DNA of 64,000 nucleotides from Hybos culiciformis (Eukaryota > Arthropoda > Insecta > Diptera > Hybotidae), in NCBI GenBank assembly GCA_964007475.1, contig OZ023275.1, forward strand, positions 35,893,381 through 35,957,380, in the 5' to 3' direction. The notes below the pieces were generated by a model. It did no database searches, was not told the DNA's origin, and was given only the letters and a program-made list of their open reading frames with translations. The translations under genes and the position numbers were made by a program. Shown here piece by piece: positions 45,804-58,400 of the stretch (positions within the stretch are counted from its first letter, which is position 1; each line of letters opens with the position of its first letter).

Positions 45804-48464
45804 CTAATATAATAAATTATCCAAAAAAAAGATACATATGTATACAATCAATTATGGAATCTACATAATATACACTATCTTTTATTTAACTATGTTTATT
45901 CAAAATAATTTACTCATGTGAACATGGAAGATAAAATAATGTTGGCAACAATAATAATTTATTTATTTTTTACTATAAGTATTTTTTTTTAACTAATAGG
46001 TACATATTGTTAATTGTTATTATGTTACAAAAATATCTATTTTTGTAATTTAAATAAATAGTTTTTATGGAAGTATACAATTTTTAATGAACCAAAAATA
46101 TATACAAATTAAGTTCAAAAATTTCAAATAAAAATGTAATTTATATTGCTGTTTGATGTCAGATGTTATTTATATAAATAAGCATTTTCATAGATGAATT
46201 AATTATGCATATAATATTGGATATACATATATATATTGTTGATATTTTAATGCTGCTGTTGCTATATAAAATTACACTTTATAGATCAGTATAAATAATA
46301 TGCATTAAAATATTACAAAAAAAATTTTTTTTTCTTTGATTGAAAAGCAAAAAAAAATGCATATTTTATAAGTATAAGACCCTACACTTTAATGAATCAG
46401 CAATTATTTTTTCCAGATTTTAAGTGTGCTATCTCTTCAATGAAAATACCGCTTAACTTATAAAATATAACAAAAAAAAATTTTTTATTCATATTATCTA
46501 TATTTTATATTTATATACATAGATTATGATAATAAAAAAAAATTTATGTAGAATTAAATAAATTAAGATGTCAAAAAGCTTTTCACAGATTATTATAATT
46601 GCATTTGTAATGATGAATGTTTCGATAAAATGAAAGAAAAAATTAAATATAACAAGAAGTAGTTTCCTGTCAAAATTGATAGATTTCTTAAAATGCATTA
46701 TTACTGTATGCCAAGATAAAAAATTTATAATAATTATGCACTTTCTACTTCTTATATGTATATAGAAAAATTCAAAGAATAATAACAAACATGGAATATA
46801 TAAGATTGAATGTCTGAATATTGGCACATTTCATACAGTGTATATAAGCTTTTTACAATTAATTTTTTTTTATAAAAATAATAATGATAACAAATTATAT
46901 TATTGATTAGATTTAATTAAAATTTTTATATTGAAATTTAAATTCTATTTAATTTTTGTTTGACATGACTGGTATTTCTGTAAAGACCCAATATACGATA
47001 TTGTATTATTACAGTAATAATAATAATATAATTTTATGCTTCTGATTACTAATATAAGTATTTTTTTCTTCTACTTTCCACATGATTAATAATTGATTTT
47101 GACAATAATAAACTGTTACATTTTAACTAGTTAAGAAATTATTTATTTTACCTATAATTTTTTTTTTGATTTGGGATTGGTTTTGCAATATGAAATGTGA
47201 TGAAAGGTGTGTTTGATATGAAGAATTAAAATTTTATTTAGAAAAAAAAATAATAATAATAACTTAAAAATCTGATAATTTAGAAAATATATTTATATAT
47301 TTTTATTTCTTTCTAATCTTATATGATTTTAAATGAGATTAAGGTTAAAAAATAATATATAGTTAAAGTTAAATTTATGTTTATAACGTAATTATGTTTA
47401 TATGCTATTTATATAAGTAAACTTGCAACATTTGCAATAAATATATATTTTTAGAATATAAATTTCATAGAGATTAAATATATAAAGTAAAATATGAATG
47501 CATTCCAGGATAAGTATTCATTCCAAAAATAGTTCAAAAATAATAAATAATAATCATAATATTTCATTTTAACCTCTAACCTTATTCTTGTTTTTTTTTT
47601 TTATAAAAGAAAGTCAAAAAAATATATTTATGTAGTTTTTTATGGAATTTTGCTAAATGATTTTTTATTTTATTTTTTTGTACCTAATAAATTTGAACTA
47701 AAAAATTCCATAGCCTCAGGTGACATTGTTTCTTCTTTTTTTTTATTTTTATATTTTGTCGAAGTTCAATAAACTCTTTAAGCATTTAACATATATAGTT
47801 GAAAGAACTAAAAAAAATATGAAGATAGAATAATAAAACCTCTTCTATAAATATATAGGTATTCAAGAATTTTTATTCAAATATACTATACACTATAACT
47901 TAAAGTATATGTATATATATTAAACATAAATATGCATATACATAAGATACAATTTTTTTTTATAGGTATATCTAGTTTTTGACATCTTTCCACTTTCTTT
48001 CTAACATAATAGTAAACAAAAAAAAATAAATAAAATAAAAATAAAACAAATTTTTTACAATAAATTTCATTCTTAACCTTTTGGGCATTTTCAAGTTAGG
48101 TATTTTTATTGTGGAAAGAAGAAGAAAAAACTTTTTTTTTTCCATAAAATTTATTATTTTTTATTATAATTTTTTCTCTATTTTTTTATTTTTTTTCTTA
48201 TTATTTTCTGGATATGATTGAAAGTCATGAATTTCGTTTCTTAAAAAAAAAAAAGTTATGTATAAAAAAATATACTTAGATAAAACTTTTAGCACTATTT
48301 TTTTTTTTGCTTTGCAAATTTTATATTTTCTTATATTTTGTGTTAAATAAACCCAAATCATTAGAAATTCGTTTTTTATTTTCATATTTTTTTATATTAT
48401 GTAGTTGAAATTAATTTAAAATTAAATAAGTAGAAACACAGTATATAAATTTGATCGTCTAATA
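45804..48464. other. Gene-poor A/T-rich DNA
   Basis: No gene is called. A frame on the minus strand near 46390-46455 (LSGIFIEEIAHLKSGKNNC, stop) is protein-like but unsupported. The 109-codon frame at 46498-46827 on the minus strand is rich in Ile, Phe and Tyr and looks like chance. Confidence 0.5.
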
Positions 48465-48807
48465 CAGAGGTCCCTAAACTTTTTTGTCTTGCTGACTACT
48501 GGCCATACTTTTTAGTGTTGGATACATATTTTTGACAGCTGGTAGAGTACTACTTCACTTTGAAAGATTTAAATTTTTAACTGTATTGTTATGTTTACTA
48601 TCTGTTACATAAAATATTTAAGGCACAAATAAATGCTTTTAGTTGGAGAGATGTACTTGATACTTTAAACTTCCAACATTTGGCATCAATTTAGTTAGGT
48701 AAAATCTCAAATCTCCCCAGGCAGTGATGTTCAATATGTTTCTTATTTTTATTAGAAGATTGTTTTTTCGCTGACATAGCTGATATAGACCACTTTGGCT
48801 AACACTG
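48465..48807. mobile_element. Candidate decayed hAT-type element
   Basis: CAGAGGTCCCTAAACTTT at the left and the inverted right end CAGTGTTAGCCAAAGTGG resemble hAT terminal repeats. The flanking octamers agree at only 5 of 8 positions. It is old if real. Confidence 0.3.
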
Positions 48808-49091
48808 CTCATATAACAATATTACACTTAATAGAAAATATTACTGAAATGAACGATAAAGTTTTTCAAGTCTGATATTTTATTTATTTTTCTAAGTTCT
48901 ATTTGTTTTTTTTTAAGAAATAAGTTATATTTCTATTTTTTTTATTTTTCTGTTATCAAATTTTAATTATGAGTGTGTAGCTGAAACTAATTTTAACTTA
49001 TATTGCTGACATCATTCCAACAAAGCAAATATATTAACCTTCTAAATTTAGTATGAGAAATATTTAGTGAAATTGTTTATTTAATTATACA
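48808..49091. other. A/T-rich spacer
   Basis: Nothing recognised. Confidence 0.5.
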
Positions 49092-49543
49092 CAGAAGGAA
49101 CAGATAGCCGTCGCAGCTATATTTTCTCTAAATAAGAACAATTTAAGTAACTAAAGTACACGACTTTAGCAAGTTTAGCTATTTGTCATACCAAGGAATA
49201 ATAGCTCGTACTTTTATTTTTTTATATTTCATATATTTAATAATAAATGTGAAATTTTCGGCCTATTGGAATAATTTAAAGCTGATTTTCCACAGGGTTT
49301 TTTTATGTTGTACGTGTATGCAAAAAAAATGGTTTTTTTAAACTATGAATTCAAATTTTAGTTAATGAACAAATTTTGTTATGTCGCTTAATTTCATAAT
49401 TTAATAACTAAAAGCAACGTTATTAATAGTAGATTATTGTATATGTAAACTAAATTTGTTATTAATTAAGAGTTCTGTATACAGAAAAATCCATTGACAC
49501 GAAGGTCGAGTGATATAAATTGAAAGTGTCAATGTATTTTTGT
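49092..49543. mobile_element. Candidate relative of the element at 33673-34041
   Basis: It starts ACACAGAAGGAACAG, like the inverted right end of the 33.7 kb element, and contains the inverse of that element's ATGACAAATAGC block. A TTTTTGTGT end near 49543 is a possible right border. It overlaps the inverted repeat at 49439-49594. Confidence 0.3.
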
Positions 49544-49594
49544 GTAAATACAGAACGAGTTGTATAACAAATTTTGTTTACATATCCAATATAC
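49439..49594. repeat. Imperfect inverted repeat with about 62-69 base arms
   Basis: GTATATGTAAACTAAATTTG onward (49439-49500) pairs with 49526-49594 around a 25-base loop, with several mismatches and small indels. Confidence 0.75.
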
Positions 49595-49766
49595 TGTTTT
49601 AATGTGCATGTGTAAGGTAGTTGAGTCTATACATTTACAATAAAAAAAAGAAAACAAAAGTTGATATACACATTTTATTTTTCATTTTTTGTTGGTATTT
49701 GTCTGTATTGAAATATTGTGAGTGATATTATTTTTGTTTAGGTATTACGCAACATTCAATACGAAA

Positions 49767-49868
49767 CATCTAAATTATTTCATTATTCACGATGATGCAT
49801 CTAAATTTTTTCATTATATACGCTGATGCATCTAAATTTTTTCATTATTTACGCAGATGCATCTAAAT
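49767..49868. repeat. 31-base tandem repeat, about 3.3 copies
   Basis: Units start CATCTAAAT at 49767, 49798, 49829 and 49860 and end in ACGHDGATG-like sequence. The spacing is exactly 31 bases each time. Non-coding. Confidence 0.9.
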
Positions 49869-51346
49869 GATTGCATGTGTATTGACGCACATAATATTCC
49901 ATTTAGCGTTCTAAATTCTATAGCACTAAATACAACATAACGAGCACATGGCCATTAAAAGAATATTAATTGCACTATTTTTTTTTTTAATTTTAAATTA
50001 TGTTAATTTTTCTTTATTAATTCAACATGGAAAAATTTGTTTGGGAAAAATTATATATAAATGAAGTAAAATTTGATTTTTAAAAAAATTTACATTCCAT
50101 GCGATAATTTCGTTAGGCTCTAGTTTTTTAAATTGTAAATAAGAAGACTTAAAAATGAGGAAAGATAACCAAAGTTCCATTACAATTTTTTTTTTGTTTT
50201 TTTGGTTTTAGGTAATAAATGAATGGAAAACTTTTAGTTTCTGATTAATGCCAGTCTCTGTTTTATCTTTTCCGTTTTTACTTCCCTTTTTATTTAAATT
50301 TTTGAATAGAAAAAAAAATTTGAGATTTACCTTTTGAAAGATGAAATTTTATCTTATTTTATTCAGAATTTAATTTTTTTTTTTAAAGTTAAGTATTATT
50401 GTTCATTAATGGTCTGGTGACAATAAAAACATATTTTTTGTTTTTTGAATTTGTAAGAATAAAGATAAATACTAATTACAAACATCAAGAATTATATTTT
50501 TACTAAAGAAACCACATAATGTTAATTACAAAGTTTAAAACTTCAAAAAATTCCACAAAAAAAAAATTTATTGGGTTTTGATCATTTTTTATAGTTTACT
50601 GTGGCATTTACAATGTCTACTAGGTAATTATTGTAAGAAAGGGAAATTTTTGTTTGCATATGATGAACTTTTAAATTATACATATTTTACTAATTTTTTA
50701 CATATCGAGTGAATTTAGATTGTCAAAGTTTTTAGTGACTCCGATTTAAAAGAATATGTTTGAAATACATATACATTGGTTTTAGGCGTTTTAGAATTCA
50801 GAAAACAGAAAAAAACTTTATAGAAATGAGACTACACCAGAAGCTGGAAAAAAAAATAACGAAAATATTGTAAATTTAATTTAATATTTTATTCTCTGGT
50901 TCCTGCTAAATTATATTTTACAATTGAATAACATAAACTTAAATAAAACTTTTGATTTTATTATAAAAATAAAATCAAAATCAAAATATATTCTTTATAA
51001 TATTGTATTAAGTTTTTTGTAAAAAAAAAAAAACAAAAAAGAATTTTCTTTTCAAAATTTTAATTTCTAGTTATTGTGTTGACAATTTGTGTGGTTTTGT
51101 GTGAAAAAATATAATATATAAAGGATTGAAATGTCTTTTGTAAATAACAAAAAATAAAATAAAAACATATTTGGTTTAAAATTTTCAAAATACATATATA
51201 AGACTTTACTAAAGGTAATTTACCTTCTTTTGTTGTAAATTGATCTTTTATTTTAAATTTTTCATCTGTGGGAAAATTTCTTTCATGCGAGATAGTGTGT
51301 AGTTGTATATAAAAGTTTTTTTTTCCGTTTTTATATAATTTATTTT
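49869..51346. other. Gene-poor A/T-rich DNA
   Basis: No gene is called. A 100-codon minus-strand frame (51060-51362) has only a TTG at its start and no ATG near it. It overlaps the exon candidate at 51347-51392 in a different frame. Confidence 0.5.
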
Positions 51347-51392
51347 TTAAACGTGTCGCCAATGAAATTCAAGTAAATCACATAGCATTTCG
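51347..51392 (-). CDS. Possible short terminal exon
   Basis: A strong minus-strand acceptor (TTTCTTTTATATTTCACTTAACAG) is followed by EMLCDLLEFHWRHV and TAA, with AATAAA about three bases after the stop. A second frame (KCYVIYLNFIGDTFKK) is also open and is the one in phase with the exon candidate at 51669. Two open frames in so short an interval keep the coding call weak; the splice and polyadenylation signals are better. Confidence 0.25.
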
Positions 51393-51668
51393 CTGTTAAG
51401 TGAAATATAAAAGAAAATAACTAATATTAACAGAAATATAATCTGTTAATAATAATTTTGTTATTCGCTCTGAATGCGTCTATCATTTGCGGTTGAGTGG
51501 CGCTTTAAAAAAATTAATGCTATAATACGCTATATATTTATATATATAGAAGAATTTAATGAATTGATGAAGTTTAATGATAGAGAGAAAAAAAAATAAA
51601 GTTAAATTTTTTTTTTAAAATAAAATTTCATATAAATGATTTTGCAGGACACATTCAAATCAACTTAC

Positions 51669-51704
51669 AATTCGCCCTGTATAGTGTATTAAATTTAACT
51701 TTTC
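51669..51704 (-). CDS. Possible 36-base exon upstream of 51347-51392
   Basis: On the minus strand CAATAG precedes and a consensus donor (GCGAATT|GTAAGTTGA) follows this interval. It would join to 51392 across a 276-base intron. The acceptor is weak. The same DNA on the plus strand follows TTTTGCAG and is open to a TAA, so strand is uncertain. Confidence 0.15.
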
Positions 51705-54629
51705 CTATTGAAAACTTCTGTAAACATCTTTTGATGAAATTATGTACACCTGAAATGTTGAATTCTCCATTTGTTGGGAGAAGTGAATATTTAAATCTTT
51801 TAAATTTTTTGGAAAATTTATTATTATTATTTCAACTATATATAATGCCATTGTATTTAAGTTTTTGTTTTATTTATAAAGAGTGTGACTATTCAAAATA
51901 ATATGACAATCATATTTTATTTTAAAGCTATCCCATTAAAATTTCAAAAGCTGCAATATTGTTCATTTTTGGAAGTTAAAATTTCCTTTTTAATGATTTT
52001 TCTTTTAATGCAATTTCATATTATATTCGAAATTTAAATTCTGAATGCAATTTTCAAATAATTTTCCAAGAATTTATTCAAATTTATTAATAAATAAATG
52101 ATATAGACAAAAGTAATATGTTTTTCAAAGCTTTTGCAATGATAAAAAAGCTTAGAATAAAGAAAACTATAGAACTAGCAGAATCATATATTTTCGTTTC
52201 GGACTCATATTAATTCTTAAGTGGTTTTTTATTCTTCAAATGCAATAAAAATAGTTAGTTAGAAATTTATGAATTAATGCATTAATTTGGCTTTTGTCCA
52301 AATTTTGAATTTTAAACATTTGTGAATTTAATGTAAGTTCCTTGGCTTTTACTTTATTAACAATATTATTATAAATATTGAACGCATTTCTAGATTTATG
52401 ATTTTTAGAATTAGCTTCTATATATACAAAAAATTATTTGCTTATAGATAATATTCAAAATAAAGCACATTTAGATATATGCATGAGCATAAGTTAAAAT
52501 AATATTAAATATTTATTAAAAAATATAAAATATTCCCATAAGAGACTTACTCATGTAAACAAGTATTTAATTTCAACAAATTAACTTTAAACGTAATTTT
52601 TTTTGTAGCACTATAATGGTCTTAAAAAATTTCTTTTGGCTTACACTTAAGTGCTATTATGGAAATTTAAAAAAATAAAAAAAAAAAAAAGAAATGTTAA
52701 ATAAATTTATAATACATATCATGAAATTAAATTAAAAAATATTTAATATAAATGTTACATATATATATGTATTAGTGTTATTATGTTTTTTATAATAAAT
52801 GTAGGTATAATGTACGTTTATTTTATTTTATGTGACATAATAATCGTAAAGGTGTGTTATATGCTTACATAGAGAATTCTTCTATAAAATTAATTACCCA
52901 AATTTTATATGTGGTTTATATTCATCTAAGAAAATTTATTAGAGTGAAAAAAAAAACTTTTTTTTTAGACTTTAATTATCATTTATTGCAAATACCATAG
53001 TTGTACATAGTATAAAAAAAAGGTAACCTATGGATCAACTGTTTTAAAAACTGTTCGATTTTCAATATTTTCACTCGCTTAGCAGTAAATTCATAGAAAT
53101 TATTTCTTAATACGCAGATATTTATGTAAGTAGTTCCAATTTTGAGAAACTTTATTATAAAATCAGTTTCATTAAAATTGTTCGTGGAATAAAATATTGC
53201 AATAAAATATTAAATTGTTTTTACATGTTATTATTTTGATATTAGGTACATATATAAAATCAATGAGTTTTTCATTTTATTTGTTTTTACTAGAAAATTT
53301 ACTAAATTAAAAAATTTACCTTATATAGTTTACCTTATATAATTTATTATAATACAAGAAATAAATTGAAATACAACATATGATAGAAATATTCCAGCCA
53401 ATGCTGCAATATGTTTATAGGTAAAAATTTTTTGAGAAAATATAATCTTAAAGCTTTTTAGGCATCCTTAAATAATAAATGAAAATTTCTTTATGAATTT
53501 TATGATTATTATTATATGGTTCTAGATAACAAACATATTTTTATATATGTATACATATACATAATATAATAAATAAAAATGTGTTTAACTTATGTGTAAT
53601 GTATGATTTCACCTATGTAATGTGTATAACATAAAAATTAAATTAAACATGATTAATTAATTAAATATTAGTGAAGCATATAGTTGAAAAGGTTAATTTG
53701 TGCAAATATTTAGTATACAGTACTTTAATTAAATTTTTTTCATTATTACTATATTACGTAGTGTATGTTTTTTTTTATAAATTAGACTATTTGTGATACT
53801 TTATTAGGTTTTCAAGAAGTTAAATAAATTTAATGTAGGTATTTGAGATTTATATTTATGAGATTTTACGATTTTGGTATGTACATATTTAAATATTTTA
53901 GAAGGATGTAATTTGATGCACTAATAGAACGCGATTTTTATTGAAACATTTAAATAATATAATTAGGACATGAATTTTAAGAGTATTTATGTGATTAAAT
54001 TTTAAATTATGAAAGTTTTTGAACTGAATTTAGTATCCGAAACACTGAATTATAGTTAAAAGAAGAACTAGATGAGTTCATCATATATAGCAGCACTGAA
54101 GGTCAGGGAACATATAATATACTTCGTCAGAATTTATTACAAGACCTAATGAAGTTTTTTAAGTTACACTGTTGTATACCACCTACTATATTATTTATCT
54201 TAAAGTTTTCTGATAAAAAATTTTCAATATTAAAAATGTCTAAATTAAATTTTGTGGAATAAAAGAAATAATTTCCAATTTTTCAAAGTTAGTAACACCT
54301 AATTGATTAAAAATAATGTTTGCAGATAATCACATGTGTAGTCACATTATGTGGGAAATTTATTTTATGTACATACTAACATATTTAAAAAAAGAATGAT
54401 AATTGTATTATGGGGACAGAAAAGCCTATATACACTTATAACTTTTTTGTTTTTATGAAATAATTTATTTCGGAAACGTTTTTATTATTTCATGAAAATA
54501 AAGCAACATTATTCTTAATTTTGGAAATGTATGTAATTAATTTAGAGGATACAATTGAATTAGTGGCAAAGGATTTATAACCAAAAATGAAAAAAAAAAT
54601 CCTTGAAGAAAAATTATTTAAAAAATCTG
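51705..54629. other. Gene-poor A/T-rich DNA
   Basis: No gene or repeat family is recognised. Confidence 0.65.
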
Positions 54630-55480
54630 AGTCCACCTCTGTGTGCGAAGAAAAAGTTATTTTCTACTTTTTCATGCGGCCTGGCCTCAGTTTTTTGGAA
54701 AACTCGTTTTTAACTTATTTTTATTTTCTGCTTTTTCACGTTAACTAAATTGTTATTATGTGCTGCATGGATGTTTGAAAACAATTTTATGACTAATCAT
54801 ATCGATGAAAATTTTTCCGATGAATTTTCCGCTTTTTCGGGTTTTCCATGGAGTTTTCTGCAAAAGCAACTTTATGCAACTTTGTCTACAACTTTGTCTC
54901 AGGTTGCAAAATGCTCAAACGCTTCCTTGGTCGGAAAAACTCCGGAAAAACGTTTTACATGAATTTTCTTCGATTTTTTCTGCAAGTTTTCACCATTGTC
55001 GGAGAGAAAGTAATGATGCCAGTTGATAGGGAACTTGATCCTGCATAATTTAGAAAACTTTTATACCGGAAAATTTTCCGGAAAAGTTGGAAAATTCCGG
55101 AAAATTTTTTCGGAAAAATCAGAAAACTTTGCATTTTTCCTAAAACGGATTTATCACTATTCAAAATTGTACCGAATTTTCAAATGATTTTTCCCGATTT
55201 TCCGGGTTTTCCATGGAAATTTCCGCTTCAAATTTTGATAGCTTCAATTGTCACGCGACATGAACCTTTGTGCCAAATTTCAGCTCGCTGTGATGACGAA
55301 AAGTTGGCCTACGAGAGTGTCGAAAATAGTAAAGAAATATACAGACAAATTACTTTCCAAGTTAATAAGAATTGTGTCCTCAAAAATTGTTTTAAATATA
55401 AATATATTGCTTAAGAAAATAAATTCAAGTAAAGTTCTCATGCAGTGCAGGACCACTAGATTCTATATATTTGCATAAAA
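54630..55480. repeat. Decayed dispersed repeat with CCGGAAAA/TTTTCCGG modules
   Basis: The block is less A/T-rich than its surroundings and contains many TTTTCCGG or CCGGAAAA words. Around 55065-55125 they form local palindromes such as CCGGAAAATTTTCCGG. A GGGTTTTCCATGG segment appears twice (about 54839 and 55204), each followed by TTTCYGC-like sequence. Overlapping open frames occur in all three plus frames and on the minus strand, which argues against coding. The end (TGCCAAATTTCAGCTCGCTG) looks like the kind of sequence found in insect repeats. The family is not recognised. Confidence 0.55.
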
Positions 55481-58400
55481 GCAATTGTATTAAATAAAAA
55501 AATAAATAATTTTAAAATAGCTATCAGAGAAGAAAAATCGAATTAAAAATATTTGAGATACTTTATACCGGTTTATAACGCACCCAATTGAATATAAATC
55601 AATTGGACTCAATATAACTCCCAAACGCATATCGTGTGAAATGTTAAAGGGTCTTTATTAAAAGCTGTCACATTATATTCATTATACATATATTTTTTAA
55701 TTTTCGATTAAAAATTATATAATACATATCTATAATTTAAAACAAAACTGAATTTAAATAAATTGCTTCATTAATAAAATAAAGGCTGGCATATTTTTTT
55801 TATTTTAATTTTTTAATGAAAATTGAAAGTATTCTTTTTTATTTTAAGTTCATTTATTTTAAGTTCATTTAATCTTGTATATGTTTTTATTTTATTTAAT
55901 CGTGCACCTTTTCAAATTTATTAAATTACACGAATTGAGATATAATATATTTTTTATATAATTAATTGTTTGGTGAACAGAATACTAATATCACATATAT
56001 ATGACACCAAACATTTAGGGTATACACACCATATATAACCAACCAAATAAATAACTCAGACAGTCCAAAACAAAAAAAAAACCAAAAAATTATAAATTAT
56101 AATGAAAGTATCTCCATAAAGTGATTTCCACTAGATATTACAAGCACTTACTATAAAAAAATATAAATAATTTTATGAAATAAAACAGAATGTAAGCAAA
56201 CTGTTGAAACTTATATGTGAACTTATTTTTATTTTGAAAAGATTTGTTTTAGTTTTCTTTTTAAATGAGAAATTTTAGAGAATTATTAACTTGGAATTTT
56301 TTTTAGATAGTATTAGAGTATAGAAATGTTTCCGGATTTTCTGTTGTTCTAGAATAGTCTTGGATTATTGTACAATTCTCATACGGATTAACTTCCAGAC
56401 TATAGTTAATCCAAGAACTTCGATTAGCTAATAGTGTTTAAATAAGTCCTAAAGTTTCTACAGTACGCTGTGAAAACATAGCATCGTGATTAAGGCAAAA
56501 TAAACCCGAGTACATAACAATTTATACTGAAGACGTAGGAAAACATGATTACGAAATATCAGCAGTAGTATAAGAAACTTTAAAAAAAACTGACAGTGTG
56601 ACTTTATTAATTTTTTTTGAGCTTTTTTTAAAATAAATTATTTAGTTTTTTTTTTGCTTTGACTTAACAGCATGAAAGTTAAAATCAACAATGAAAATAA
56701 TTTAACGACTGCTTTCACTTAAACCGAAACATATTTTTTCTGCCAACACTTTTTTAAAATATACTTACAAGAAGAAAAAAGAAAATAATAAAACATAATA
56801 GTTGACGTTAAATCAAAACATATGCGCGACTTGAAACTTTAATAATTACAAGAAAAAAAAAAATTAAAATTATTTAAGAAAATATAATATTTTCGGACCA
56901 TAATAATTATTTAATTTTTTAATTTTTTTTTTGGCCATAAAAATTTGTAATTTTTTTTTTTACCATAGCTGAAGTGAAAGAAAGTTTTATTTATTTATTG
57001 TTCATTGCCTGGCCAAAATAAAAATATGAATTAAAAGCTTTTTTTTTGGAGTAATGTACCTATTTTTGATTGAAAGATATAAATAATTTTTCTCTTTGTT
57101 TTTTTTCATAATAAAATTATTATTTATTATTGCAATTTAATGGAGTTTTACCATTAAATAAAAAAAAAACAAAAATAATACTTATATGAAATATATTTAA
57201 TTGTTGTTTATGTGTGACTTACCCATTTTATTTTTATTAAGTTGAACTAGTTACGATGATTACAAAGTTAAGGAATACAAAGTTTATCATTAAGTACTTT
57301 TTTTTGAAATAATGAATTTTTTTTTGGCTATAAACTTAAAATATGAATATGGTGTGGTTGTTATATATTTTTGGATTCGTATTAAATTCATAACAAACAT
57401 TTATTCAACGCTGAATTTTGAAATGCCATAGTGTTATATGTACAATGAATTTAATAGACCAAGCACCTTGTATTATTTAAATATTATTTAAAATTAGATA
57501 ATATATTAACTAGGTATGTATTTTTAACATATTGTCATTAATGATTTAAATGTCGTGATGATCAAAAGTTCTTCTATAAATATTAAATAATATAATATTA
57601 ATGAATAAAATATTGTTTGCCCCCTATTTATTTTGTTAGTAGCTTTGTTTAATCTAAAATTCTCAGTGAATTAATAATAATAATGATGAAAATATATATA
57701 TATATATCATATATGTATACGTTTATGCTAAAAGCTATTTTGTCAAATTTTTTATCATATTTATTTTAAATTTTTGGTTATTTATGTCCACATAAATGTT
57801 ATATGCATAATTATAATCTGCATCCTGCATAATTTACATATAAATGATTTTATTCATATAATATACGCAATCCTGCTCTGTATTTAATGAGAAAAATGTT
57901 GGGAGTTATATTTCAAAAAAAAAAAAATCTTTTAAATATAATATTACAAACGATTTTAATTATAATATTGGAATATATAAATATGATTTATTTTAATGTA
58001 AAATAAGTTGGAAAAAGAATTATGAGATTTAAATTCCAAAGGACATGTGTAATGGATCTTATTACATAAGTACATATTTATGATTTTTATTGTTTAATTT
58101 TGCACAATGAAAACGTTTTGAAAATATTAAAAATTGTTCAATAAAATATTTTTAATTAACTTGACTTGTAATTTTAATTTTATTTTAATAATTATTACCT
58201 TATAAATTTTATTTTATTATATCATAATCATTAACCCTTTCTATTTATTGAATTATAGATATTAGTTAAATGTCGAATCTTTGTAATCTCTGCCGGATCT
58301 AATATTATTTTTTAGAAAAGAAAAATATGTTTTGTAATTTTTTCATTATTGAAAATCTTTTCTTCATTCAATAAAAAAGAATATTGAATACAATTTTCGT

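Noticed and set aside
46498..46827. 109-codon minus-strand frame
   Set aside because: Very Ile/Phe/Tyr-rich, with no family match or neighbouring signals.
51060..51362. 100-codon minus-strand frame
   Set aside because: It begins at TTG with a stop three codons upstream, and the C-terminal half is low complexity.
54750..55478. Several overlapping open frames in all frames
   Set aside because: Simultaneous openness in several frames and repeat modules indicate a repeat, not genes.
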